A stretch of DNA of 64,000 nucleotides, from the NCBI GenBank assembly GCA_022813625.1, contig JAKLMB010000050.1:1-64000 (forward strand). Direction: 5' to 3'. Every line of letters begins with the position of its first letter. The first letter of the stretch is position 1. Under the pieces are notes generated by a model, which saw only the letters and a list, made by a program, of their open reading frames with translations, did no database searches and was not told where the DNA came from. The DNA is from Aaosphaeria pasadenensis. Its lineage: Eukaryota > Ascomycota > Dothideomycetes > Pleosporales. Of this stretch, positions 44,677-55,836 are shown piece after piece. The translations under genes were made by a program, and so were the position numbers.

Positions 44677-46311
44677 TGAAGAAGCGATGGAAGTATGTCC
44701 ATCAAGGAATGAGCTGTTCTACCTTATTTATACAAGCTTCCATCCCTGAGATGTACAATTGACCGGTATTCATCCTTCCATGTAACCCTTGGTATGTCAC
44801 TTGGCAGTGTGTTGGTAGCGAAATCAATATCATGTGCCAACACCTCCACTCTTCTGATTGGCCGATGTGTAAACTTGGCCTTCCTTCATTGTGGCTATGC
44901 CACCATCATTCTACATTCACTTCTGAGCGCCACGTCGGTTCTTTGGTAGTGATACTCACAACCTATCATTGCGAATTATGTGACTTATTTAATGCAACTG
45001 TAATACCCTATCCCAAACTAATAGTCTCCTTTTATGATGATCGCAGTTGCGCATACACTGGTTCGTGAATTCAAGTGCAAGGGACGAGAAACGATTGCAT
45101 TCACAAGAAAGATCAGTGCCATTGCTTAGATTTGTGGCGGAGTCAGTTTCCAGATACGGGCATAGAGAGGGGAAGAAACAAGATGATAATGATCGCCCAG
45201 ATATAAAAGCCAAGTTGCTATGCATGGTGAAATAAGCAGAAATCGCGCATATTGTGCAACACGGCAGTGCACCTACGAACACCAGGTGTAATTACATTCG
45301 TATCAGGGCGTAGGTGCAGATGACCTCGTCCGGTGTGAATGTTTGTTGTGATTGAAGGATTTGATATTCACCAGGAGGCCGCGACACAATTGCAGCGGCT
45401 ATGCAATGACGTGTACTGAATCTGTGAGCATATCTTCCGTTATGGTGAAGAGGTATCCATATCATTCTTCACCGGCTTCGGGAGTTAATAGCGTCATAAC
45501 ACTTTCACTACGCCACTTGATAATTTGATCTTCTAGGTGTTCGTGGAACGGGGTCAACTACGGTCAAGCATGGGGGCGACAATCTACATCATTTTTGACC
45601 GTACGTGCGGTTTTCATGCTAGTACATAGTCCATTCCCAACTCGAATATACCAGCGATAATTTTACGCTGATACTACTTCGCCTTTGTCATGATCAATGG
45701 TAGGATCGATTAAGGGAGGCAACATGATCTGAACGTCGTAGCCCTATCAATCGCCACATTTGAACGAAGGGTCCCGTTGCTCTCATACTGCCGTAATCCG
45801 ATAATGACTAGTTCTTGCCAGTAAAGCCTCTGTTGAAGCCATGATTGACAGTATCGCTAGTGGTTCAAGGCATCTTTATCTGAGCCTTGTAAAGCTTCCT
45901 GACTTCCTTTTCAAAATGTAAAGTCCTGCCACTGTTCACTTCCTTCACGTCGTTGAAGGCCTTCATAATGTCCTCATGGTTGCCTTAGACGATCCATTCA
46001 TATGACCAGGAGCCCTATTCTTATATCACTTCACTTCTGTTCACCTCAAAACAGTGTCGAGGCAACAGTACACACACGTGCATACCCTCTTGGCACCCCG
46101 TCGAAATAGAGTGCAAGTGAAAGTAAAGGTAAAATGATTGATGTACAACGGACCAAGTACCAGCGCGTGCTCTGGGAGTGAACTAGTAATACATATAGAC
46201 CTTGCATGCAAACCTCCCACTATCATCTTTTCCGTCTCCAACCACAACACTCTCCTGAACCCCCACCACAACCACGAAATATCGGAACTTCCTTGCCAAC
46301 AACGAAACAAC
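44677..46311. other. 1.6-kb gene-free spacer
   Basis: No gene recognised. The region from 46138 is open in frame with the HNH gene but is C/A/T-rich and looks like its leader. Confidence 0.5.
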
Positions 46312-47623
46312 ATGCGACAGAAAATCACTCGCGATCGTCCACCAGTCGCCCCGCCACCGCCGGAATTCAACCCAGTTCCACTCATAATTCGTCACCCTGG
46401 CTACGAAGACCCCCTCAACGTGATATTCAAGTTCAACACTCCCGACGATGAAGTCACCGAAGGCCCTCTTAGACGGCGGGGTATATACGGCCAGGTTGTC
46501 TTTGATGCCTGTATGGTCGTTGCTGGGAATCCTGAGACTAATTGCTGGCTCTCAACTTCACGAAATAGCGACTTCACAAACGGTGCCATCGATATCGATA
46601 CTATACTCTGTGAACCACAGTATTACTTCCACGTTGAAGACGATAGTGGGAGGCCATACAAAATCGTTCCGACGTTTCGAGATTGGCGTTTCCCTCATCA
46701 TCGTGTTCCTGGCCACTGGGTAAAGGCTGCATCTCAATCGAATCCTAGTACGATTACCTTGGCCTCCAATAACATCGCCGATATCTTACGTATTCGAGAC
46801 GCACGTTGTCGTATTTCAGGAGAGCCTGACGTAACGGATGTGGCACATATCGTTCCGACCTCGGAGGAGGACTGGTGGCACAGAAATGCTCTACATGAGT
46901 ATAACAGCAACGAAAAGGACGAAGTTACCCAGGACAATGTGGCCAATACTATGCTTTTGCGCCCAGACCTACACCGTGCATTTGATGCTTCCAGATTTAT
47001 CATCGTCCCAAAACCATCATCAGCCGAGAAATGGGAATTCACTATTCACCTCATGTCTATGTCATCAGCTTACAGGCATCGCTGGCATAACTACACTCTC
47101 ATAGTGCCTCAATATTACCCTGAGCCACTCTACGCTCGCTTTGCTTGGACCATCTTCAAGCTCCTGAAACCGTTCCTAGGAGTTGGCCAACGTCGCATGC
47201 TAGCCACTCGCGCAGGAGTAGAGTACGAGACGGACTTCGAGGGCTTTGTCACTGGGAAAGCATGCAAACGTATTGCGTTCCCGTCCCCGCCCTCCACAGC
47301 ATCGGAAGCGTAAGAACAATGATGCCTCGGGCGGGCATGAAGGGGCCAATCGACCTGGCCAGGTGGACGATGATTTTGAGTTGTCCGAAGATTTGATGGC
47401 CAATTCATTCTCATCAGGAACTTTATCAACGCCCGCATCGGTTACCAAAACCAGCAACTGGTCTAGCACACACTCAGCAAGTGATTTCATCTTCGTGGAT
47501 CTAAGCCTTCCACATCGACCCACTGTGGCCACATCTACCCTGACGAAGGAACGAGAACCATCCGATCCAGATGCTCAATGGATGAAACAACAAAGGGAGG
47601 ACCTAGAATTCTTCAAAGAATGA
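46312..47623 (+). CDS. HNH endonuclease-domain fungal protein
   Basis: The frame starting at 46312 (MRQKITRDRPP) contains a fungal HNH_2-type region. RDARCRISGEPDVTDVAHIV supplies the central His, and NTMLLRPDLHRAFDASRFII supplies the second part of the His-Asn-His pattern. Upstream is the beta-rich region typical of this large fungal family, whose cellular role is unknown. Read straight through, the frame stops at 47313 (333 residues). A second frame (47300-47623) encodes a plausible Ser/Thr/Asp-rich, hydrophilic tail beginning HRKRKNNDASG. Removing either 47218-47299 (GTAGAG donor) or 47248-47299 (GTCACT donor), both ending CCACAG, joins the frames. I favour the spliced form, but the donors are weak. 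Family members are multicopy in ascomycetes. Confidence 0.75.
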
Positions 47624-48188
47624 GAGATGAAAGCCAAGACGTTTGGTCGGGAAGACTCAGTGATTTTAAACTCCACGCAAAGTCAAGGGGTGGAATCCAG
47701 GCATCCTTGGAGGAGCAGGGACGGCGAACTTGTGTAATTCTTGCCAGAGTAATCATAAGGCAGCAACTCATTCTAGCAGGCCATCTGGAGATTGGATGTA
47801 TCACTTCAACAAGCAGCCAGGTATAACACTTTCAGGTATTTTGGAGGCTTCGTATGGCTGCAGAGTAAGACGGACTTGCAAAGAGCAGTGTACTTTCAGT
47901 TAGGCACACACCCATTAGTGCGATAATTCAGAGATTCCACTGATTTCGAATAGTTCATAATATGATTCTGTATCTGTACTAATATTGATCATGGTGCAAA
48001 TATAGTTTTATGCGTCACGATCAACACATGACGCTAGCAGGAGCTTGATAGCACTCAATCCTCACAATCTTTTGTGTCACTATCCTTCTATCAAGCAATG
48101 AAGTCCGTAGTTGAAGGTTGATAGCAGGGAGGACTGCATAGAGAAATATATAAGTACCGAATTATGCCACCGCCATAGATCTGATTGT
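47624..48188. other. Spacer between convergent HNH and lectin genes
   Basis: No gene recognised in these 565 bases. Confidence 0.5.
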
Positions 48189-49322
48189 CTAAGCCAATTC
48201 TAAACAGCCGTCCCTGTTTCGTATTCTCTCGTCTAGGTTCACAGAGGCTGTTGACCAGCGTCCATCGCAAGACAGCTCAGCTTCGAGTCTTTGTCCACCA
48301 TCAACCAGGCGCACATTTCGAGCCGAGGAGCCGAAGTCACTACCGCAACTACCGCTTCCTCTACCTGGGATTTGCAGGCTTTGACCAGGGTAGATCATGT
48401 CTGGATTCTGAATTCCGTTATTCCGGGCAAGCTCCTCAAAAGTGCAATTGTTTCTTGCTGCAATCGATCGAAGCGTATCGCCAGATTGAACAGTCACGAT
48501 GGACGAGCTGGAACCGCCACCACCTCCAGACCACCGGAAGGAGCCGCGATCATTCTCGAGCACGCGATTGAGGCTGATTGTGCTTGACTGATATGAACCA
48601 TCCTGTCTCCTACATTGGGCGTGGAGGCGGTAGTCGCCATGAGTGTCAAGATAGATGTCGCGCGAAGTTTGAGTGAAGCCGCCAGCATAGTTGCCGCCGC
48701 GTGGACTGTTGTGAGATCCATGATGTCCAGAATGGTGGTGTCCGTCTTCTCGCCTTCTCTTCTCTTCCTCCTCTCTCCTCTCCTCTTCTTTCTTCCTCCT
48801 CTCTTCCTCTTCTTTCTTTTCGTCTCGCTTGTCTTTCCAGTCCGAGATTCCATCTTGTGTTTTGTGTCCAACAAAAGCACCGGCGAGTGCACCGACGATG
48901 GTGCTGCCTGTTCCGCCTATTTTGTGTCCGCCAAATGCTCCGGCCGCGCCTCCTGCCATTGCACCCATGAAACCACGGTCGCCAGTCTCTCCGTCGGGTC
49001 CACCATAGCCCTGATCTCCATATCCGGAGTTTCCGTATCCTTGAGACTGAGATTGCTGGCCGTACGGCGGCGGTGATTGATTCTGGTTTTGTCCCGAGCC
49101 CCCGCCGTACTGCTGTTGATTTTGGAATTGTCCAGGTCCTCCGCCGTATTGCTGTTGTCCCTGGCCGTAATAATCTCCTGCTTCGCCAGAGTTATTTTGG
49201 TTATAGCCAGGCTGCTGCTGACCACCCTGATAGCTGCCTTGAGAATTGTAGTTGGATTGCATATGATTGCCACCCTGTTGATAATCTCCTTGCTGGCCGT
49301 AACCGTTATTGCTGTAAGACAT
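48189..49322 (-). CDS. CVNH-LysM lectin (type III) with low-complexity N-terminus
   Basis: A 377-residue intronless protein. Residues 1-~110 are rich in Gln, Gly, Tyr, Asn and Ser (QQQYGGG-type repeats). Residues ~115-155 form a glycine zipper (GAMAGGAAGAFGG and GALAGAFVG), which may associate with membranes. A highly charged Glu/Lys/Arg helix and a His-rich run follow. The C-terminal part is a cyanovirin-N homology domain split by an inserted LysM module. The CVNH halves are FTQTSRDIYLD and ARNVRLVDGGQRLEAELSC; the LysM between them is IVTVQSGDTLRSIAARNNCT to IYPGQSLQIP. This is the type III CVNH arrangement known from Magnaporthe. CVNH binds mannose-type sugars and LysM binds chitin-type sugars. 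No signal peptide is present, so it is probably intracellular. An ATG 15 codons upstream is less likely. Confidence 0.93.
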   Translation of the reverse strand: MSYSNNGYGQQGDYQQGGNHMQSNYNSQGSYQGGQQQPGYNQNNSGEAGDYYGQGQQQYGGGPGQFQNQQQYGGGSGQNQNQSPPPYGQQSQSQGYGNSGYGDQGYGGPDGETGDRGFMGAMAGGAAGAFGGHKIGGTGSTIVGALAGAFVGHKTQDGISDWKDKRDEKKEEEERRKKEEERREEEEKRRREDGHHHSGHHGSHNSPRGGNYAGGFTQTSRDIYLDTHGDYRLHAQCRRQDGSYQSSTISLNRVLENDRGSFRWSGGGGGSSSSIVTVQSGDTLRSIAARNNCTFEELARNNGIQNPDMIYPGQSLQIPGRGSGSCGSDFGSSARNVRLVDGGQRLEAELSCDGRWSTASVNLDERIRNRDGCLELA

Positions 49323-50663
49323 GGTAGTGTTTGGGGAAAATTTAAAAGCTGTTGATAGGTTTGTCAAGGTATTTAATATCGAGATTTATAGTGAGGGTGA
49401 GAAGGGAAGCATATATATATGTATATATATATGGATATTCGTGCCTCAGCCCATGCTCTCGTTCCTTGCGCGTAGTGGCGCAGCTTGCTCTTGGTTTTTG
49501 AAACATGCACGTTAAGGAGGCAGCTAGGACCTGGCTACTGCTTGCATACGTGGCGTACGCGGCCAATTTGTGGGGAGCATCTCTCGAGCGCTGTGATATT
49601 GACCCAATAGTATTTCGATGCTGATTTCGTCGGACCTCACTAGGTGTTTCGCGATACGTCGTTCGGCTAACTCGGCTCTATAGACCGATGTCCAGAAACC
49701 TCAGCGCATTGCCCTGAGCTCAGGCTAGCAAAGACCCTGCCTCTGGGGCAAAAATAGGAACAAGAAAATGGAGGACCATTGATTAACGACAGTACTTGTA
49801 CTTTCAGGTCTACGATTGCCAGAAGAACAAAGCAAGTACTACTTTCCATCCTGAATACAACGCATCTGTTCTGGTTTTATATGTTCGCCACGGTGACTTC
49901 TATGTTTTCGAATTGATCTGTCCATCGGCGACTGTAATTCCATATGTAACCCTGTGATCAAGGCTTTACAAACCATCTCCTACACTCACATACTACGTGG
50001 ATGTTCTTGATCATCTTGAATTGCTGATCTCGAATTGAAGAGAACGCGTGCAATGGAAAAAGAGAACCACTATCGCGCCTTTCCATTCAGAGGTATTGCA
50101 ACCGGTATCTTCGACACCAGTAAAAACCGCACTGTAGTAGAACAAATAATACGCCTGTAGATGAACTGACCGAGTGAAGATCGTTCCTTGCTTCAAAATT
50201 GTGATTTTACCTAGAGAATGAATGCAGCGAATATCAACATCCTAAAGATTTGGTCATATTTTACATTAGCAGTAACACTTGCAATCTTATCACCTGGACC
50301 ATCATAGCATCTATTCAACTTCATTCAACTAACCAAAAAGCAACACTTACCTTGTCTTACCGAGGGAGAGCTGTTCTTGACTTTCTTTAACTATGATGGT
50401 GGTGTTGTTGACTGAGGCCAAGACATATGAGTGAATCTTTATTTGAGAGAATTCACCATGGCTCATCCCGTAATCTTTGTTCGTCTTTCATCATTGTACC
50501 TTAATTATGGCAAAAGTAACAGTGCCTTGATTCATTGATAGGGAGAACATAGTGATTTGTAGCTCTCCAAGGCAGTCATGGGCATACTACATAGGTACCA
50601 TTAGTCAAACCCGAAGACCACAAAACACATCACAACTCCAGACCCGTCTTCAGGTTGAACAAT
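49323..50663. other. 1.3-kb spacer with an (AT)n tract in the lectin promoter
   Basis: No gene recognised. An AT/TA dinucleotide tract with one G interruption spans 49411-49432, about 90 bases upstream of the lectin start; read on the lectin strand it could act as a TATA region. Confidence 0.5.
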
Positions 50664-51284
50664 ATGCTTCAAGTCAAAATGTCTAGACAACCGAGGCCAC
50701 GTACATGCAAAAGCAAAGCTATGCAAGAAATTTCGACACTCCTCAGTCACGAAAGCGATGAGGATCACCAAGATCACAGGGATTGCGAACACAACTCCGA
50801 CCTTAATGTACACCAAAACCAGCGTCCCGACCGGCAAAAAGCACATCTGGACGAGAGGCTAGTCCTACGCTTCTCCAGTGCGATGTGGAACAGCTATTCA
50901 CAAAGTGCATCACCGGAACCATCGATCGGGGCATCCACACTCCGATTCCCACAAGATGTATGGAACTCGTATGAGCGACCTTCTTCACCTGAGGCGTCTT
51001 CGTTTGCTAGATCACTCACCCCGCAAGCGCCCCGAGAAGTGAAGAAGGAGGAGGAGGAGGAGGAGGAGGAGGAGGGAAGTCCCGATTGCAAGACTAAGCT
51101 GTTTAGCTTTCAATATGGTGGCGAGGGCCGTTCGCTGTCTGGGAGTAACGCCAACGATATCGAGTTGAAAGGTCCTTGTTTCGAGGATGACTGTCTGACT
51201 TGTTCTCAATGGAATTCCAATAGGATCGTCGTCAAGTACCGAACAGGTTCAGGGTTGACAGTGAGGACCAAAAATGAAGTTTAG
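50664..51284 (+). CDS. Hypothetical protein with WNSY repeats and a poly-Glu run
   Basis: I do not recognise this 206-residue open frame. It begins MLQVKMSRQPRPRTCKSKAM, a basic segment. Two related units follow, FSSAMWNSYSQSASPEPS and FPQDVWNSYERPSSPEAS, which suggests selection at the protein level. A GGA/GAG microsatellite (about 51046-51074) encodes a nine-Glu run. The C-terminal part has CFEDDCLTCSQW, a possible small Cys motif. No intron, signal peptide or membrane segment is seen. An in-frame ATG at 50679 is an alternative start. The internal repeats and length support a real gene, but no family is known to me, so it could be a lineage-specific orphan or chance. Confidence 0.45.
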   Translation: MLQVKMSRQPRPRTCKSKAMQEISTLLSHESDEDHQDHRDCEHNSDLNVHQNQRPDRQKAHLDERLVLRFSSAMWNSYSQSASPEPSIGASTLRFPQDVWNSYERPSSPEASSFARSLTPQAPREVKKEEEEEEEEEGSPDCKTKLFSFQYGGEGRSLSGSNANDIELKGPCFEDDCLTCSQWNSNRIVVKYRTGSGLTVRTKNEV

Positions 51285-51947
51285 CATTTTATGGAACTAC
51301 AAAATGGACATGATATGCCTTGCGACTCAGTCAACCTTATAGGGACTTTTGCAGATAGAGGAGAAAAACAATTAGTATTATAAAAATACTGTATACAGCT
51401 TTAATTCAATTAAAGTATTTCTATAACTTTGTAAAATTAAAGTTATAATTATATAAAGAACTTGAATCATTATACTGTAGTTATGTTATTTATGTAATTA
51501 ATTTCGCTCGAGGATATGGTTATGATTGGTTATGAGGCTATAGCAGAGTGTAGTCATCCAACCCACTCATTATGGCTCATAATTATCTATTCATCATCTG
51601 ATTCGTTGATGCTGCCCGATGACTTCATCCTACTGGTGGGTTAGGCGGTTGGCCCGTTTCGAATTTCTTGCCCGCAAGCGTCATCGTCCACTACCTATCA
51701 TTACCTATCCATCACAGCGTCCACTACGTTCTATAAATCCTCACAATTCCATTGTATTTCTGTCTTTCCGCCTGTTTCTGAGATACCTACTCGCCGTCTT
51801 ACTGCTGGGACATCTATTTCCAGTTGCAGAAACAAATTCTCCTCCGTATCCACCCAGAAGAGACCCCTCTTCAACTCTGCGGGCGCGCGCAAGCGCAAAA
51901 AAAACACCCACCCCACCTCGACTGCCTTCGTCCTCACCAACGCCACA
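51285..51947. repeat. AT-rich spacer with three consecutive inverted repeats
   Basis: Three perfect hairpin-forming sequences follow one another. AGTATT/AATACT arms span 51374-51390, CTTTAATT/AATTAAAG arms span 51399-51415, and ATAACTTT/AAAGTTAT arms span 51423-51446. The surrounding 51355-51510 is strongly AT-rich compared with the genes on each side. The last ~250 bases are the EFL1 leader. Confidence 0.7.
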
Positions 51948-54900
51948 ATGCCTGTCGTTCCTCCAGAGAAACTAGTTTCACTGCAACGAGCAGCTGAAAG
52001 CATCCGAAACGTACTGCATTTTCTCCTAAGACGCTCTGTTCCATCCCCCGCGACTCCGGCCTTTGACTGATTGAGCATTTCTTTTCTAGATCTGTATCCT
52101 CGCACATGTCGACCATGGTAAAACCTCGCTCACCGACGCCCTCATTGCTACCAATGGCATCATATCTCCGAAGCTCGCGGGCAAGATAAGATACCTCGAT
52201 TCCCGCCCAGACGAGCAGTTGCGCGGCATCACCATGGAGTCCTCCGCAATTTCCCTATACTTCTCCCTCTTGCGCCGGGCCGCGCCAGATGCCCAGCCCG
52301 TGCAGAAGGAATTCTTGATAAATCTCATAGACTCGCCAGGACATATCGACTTCAGCTATGAAGTTTCCACGGCCTCGCGGTTGTGTGATGGAGCTGTTGT
52401 GCTTGTAGATGCAGTCGAAGGCGTGTGTAGTCAGACCGTAACCGTGTTGCGCCAGACATGGATCGAAAAGCTCAAACCTTTGCTCGTTATTAACAAGATG
52501 GACAGACTAATCACAGAATTGCAGATGAGCCCCGCCGAGGCCTATACGCATCTAAGTAAACTGCTGGAACAGGTGAATGCCGTCATGGGGAGCTTCTACC
52601 AGGGCGAGCGCATGGAAGACGACCTCAGGTGGCGAGAAAAGATGGAAGAAAGGCTCAACGCTGCTGCCGCTGACAAGGCGAACGCAACCTCGTCAGCTAT
52701 ATCAGAGAATGGTGATGGTATTGATACTACTAACATGCCTGCTGAGTACGAGGAGAAAGACGACGAAGACATATATTTCGCCCCTGAGAAGAACAACGTC
52801 ATTTTCAGTAGCGCCATCGACGGCTGGGCTTTCACAGTAAAGCAATTCGCTGGACTTTACGAGCGGAAACTTGGCATCAAGCGCTCTGTACTCGAAAAAG
52901 TCCTGTGGGGTGAGTTCTACCTCGATCCAAAAACCAAACGAGTCCTTGGATCCAAGCATCTCAAGGGTCGCAATCTTAAGCCCATGTTTGTCCAGCTTGT
53001 ACTCGACAATATATGGGCCGTCTATGGGGCTACCACCGGAGGTAACAACGGAAAGGGGTGCGTGGATTTCCTTTCCTCCTGTGCATTTGCTTCTCGTCGT
53101 CACTGTGTACATACTTTAATCAACATACTCATTCGTTCCCACACAGAGACCCTGCTATGGTGGAGAAGATTACCAAGTCGTTGTCCATCACCCTACCTAA
53201 CCATATACTCCGCTCTCGCGACCCGCGCGCCGTGTTGACTAGCCTTTTCGCCGCGTGGCTCCCGCTATCCACTGCGCTCCTTGTATCTGTAATCGAGTAT
53301 CTCCCTTCTCCACCAAAAGCCCAGGGCGAGAGATTGCCCGAGATTCTCGACAACTCACCCGGATCCGATGCCATTTCCCCAGAAATACGAGAAGCAGTAA
53401 CACATCCCGAGAATAAGGACGGTGCTCCCGTGGTGGCATACGTCAGCAAAATGGTCGCCATACCCGAGAGCGAACTCCCAGAGAACAAGCGTAGAAACGG
53501 GGCGCTCAGCGCAGAAGAAGCCCGGGAACTAGGCCGCAAAAAGCGTGCCGAAATAGCAAGACAGCAGGCTCTCTCAGAATCTCAACAGGCGGCCGACGTT
53601 GCGGGACTGGCACACGATTTCCAAGCCACAACGATCAACGCAACTGATACACCCGAGGAGGAGGCCGAGACGAACGAGGACCCTGAACACCTCATTGGTT
53701 TCGCGCGCATTTACTCCGGCACTCTGAACGTCGGCGATGAGGTTTACGTTTTGGGTCCCAAGTTCACTCCCGCAAAGCCGCACGCCGCACCAGAGCCGCG
53801 GAAGGTCAAGGTCACTGCACTGTACTTGATGATGGGTCGAGGACTAGAGCCCTTGGCTTCGGTCCCTGCTGGTGTGGTCTTCGGTATCGGAGGTCTCGGT
53901 GGGCATATTCTCAAGTCTGGAACACTGTGTTCACAATTGCCCGGTTCGGTCAATCTCGCAGGTATAACGATGGGTACTCAGCCTATCGTCCGTGTTGCTC
54001 TGGAACCCGAGAACCCTTACGACCTGAACAAGATGATCAACGGACTGAAGATGCTTGTGCAGAGCGATCCTTGCGCCGAGTACGAACAGCTCCAGAGCGG
54101 TGAACATGTCATTTTAACAGCAGGCGAACTGCACCTGGAACGATGCTTGAAAGATCTTAGGGAGCGATTCGCGAAATGCGAGATCCAAGCTGGCGAAGCC
54201 ATCGTGCCGTACCGCGAGTCCATTGTCTCCGCGCCCGAGATGAACCCTCCCAAGGATCCCAATCTACCGCGAGGAACCGTCGTTGGCGTCACGACGAGCA
54301 AGCAAGTCTCCGTCCGTCTCCGCGTGCGGCCACTCCCGCCAAGTGTCACGGAGTTCTTGGGAAAGAATCATGGCGCCATCAAAAGATTATACTCGGACCG
54401 CAAAGCTGAAGAGGAGCGTAAGCGTACAGGAGAAGAGACTCCCGCTCTAGAAACAACTGCCGACGACGGAATTGAAGAGGCCGAGCAACTCGAAACCGGT
54501 CATATTCTTGACCTAGAAGACTTCAAAAAGCAGCTCCAGGCTGCATTTGGCGAGGCAAAGGGCCAGAAGGAAGTCTGGACGGATTGCATTGAGAAGATCA
54601 CGGCATTTGGTCCCCGACGAATCGGCCCCAACATTCTCATAGATGCCACAAAGGACAGCATCTTTGGCAAAGTGTAGGTCCTTTGTCGTATCGTCACATG
54701 TTTGAACCAGCTAACTAATTCTATCTAGTCTTCGGGAGTCGGACGAGCAAGATGCTGACGATGAATCGTCGAGAACTACTTCACACGCCATCACCCCTCG
54801 TTCATTCACCGACAACATCGCCTATGCCTTCCAGCTTGCTTGCGCCCAGGGGCCCCTCTGCGCCGAGCCCGTCCAAGGCATCGCTGTCTTCGTCGAAGAA

Positions 54901-55461
54901 GTCACCGTCAATATCCCCGCCGAAGAGGATCCAGCCGTGGACCGAATGGGCCGCCTAACTGGAGAAATCATCAAGACGACGCGCGAATCTATCCGCGCAG
55001 GCTTCCTCGACTGGTCTCCTCGCATCTTGTTGGCGATGTACAGCTGCGAGATCCAGGCCTCCACCGACGTCCTCGGGCGCGTCTACGCCGTCCTGACACG
55101 ACGCCGCGGTACCATTCTGTCCGAGACGTTGTCGTCTACATCTTCTGCATCGACGACAGGCTCGCAGACGTTCACAATATCGGCCTTGCTGCCCGTTGCA
55201 GAGTCCTTCGGATTCTCGGATGAGATCAGGAAGCGGTCCAGTGGTAGTGCGAGTCCGCAGTTACGTTTCGCAGGATTTGAAATGTTGGATGAGGATCCGT
55301 TCTGGGTTCCCTGGACGGAAGATGAGTTAGAGGATCTGGGTGAGCTTGCGGATAAGGAGAATGTGGCAAAGAGATATGTGGACAACGTTAGGAGAAGGAA
55401 GGGTTTGTTGGTGAGGGAGGTGGTCATTCAAGCAGAAAAGCAAAAGACTCTGAAGAGGTAG
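51948..55461 (+). CDS. EFL1: Ribosome-assembly GTPase EFL1 (Ria1) homologue
   Basis: An EF-2-like GTPase which, with the SBDS protein, releases eIF6/Tif6 from pre-60S ribosomal subunits in the cytoplasm. The 1,096-residue model joins 51948-52010, 52090-53057, 53147-54673 and 54729-55461. The G-domain shows the P-loop AHVDHGKTSL, RGITMES in switch I, DSPGHIDFSYE (DxPGH) and NKMDRL (NKxD). An insertion rich in acidic residues follows the G-domain, as in EFL1 and unlike EF-2. Domain III has GELHLERCLKDLRERF. The C-terminal EF-G/EF-2-like domains IV and V run from about residue 880, and no diphthamide-type loop is evident. The length is close to yeast Ria1 (about 1,110). All three introns have standard GT-AG ends and restore conserved sequence. 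A single-copy housekeeping gene. Confidence 0.96.
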
Positions 55462-55836
55462 AACTGGAGATGTACACTCTGATAAATGACTTTCGAAATT
55501 CGGTTGCATATCCGAATGATGTGCTTCAGACTTAGTGACGTTCAATGACTTACAGTCACCCAAAATGTGCAACCTCGCCGTCCCAACCTCCGGCTGGACC
55601 TTGAGGCACTGGCATTGTCGCAAGGGACTTGCAACACTGTCTAGGATCATGGATCTTGTTGTCCAGTCAGATAAGCTCGAGAAGACATGTTAGATAGTAG
55701 TAGTCGCGAGTCGAAAACTTTGCAAAGTGTGACAAGGAGCGAAAATGGGACCAGGGGGCCTTCAATCCTTCAAGTCTACATCTACTCTTTCCATACCTTC
55801 CCTCTTAAGAGACCAATTGATACATTATAGAATGAT
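55462..55836. other. Spacer between convergent EFL1 and questin-oxidase-like genes
   Basis: These 375 bases presumably hold both 3' ends; no gene seen. Confidence 0.5.
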
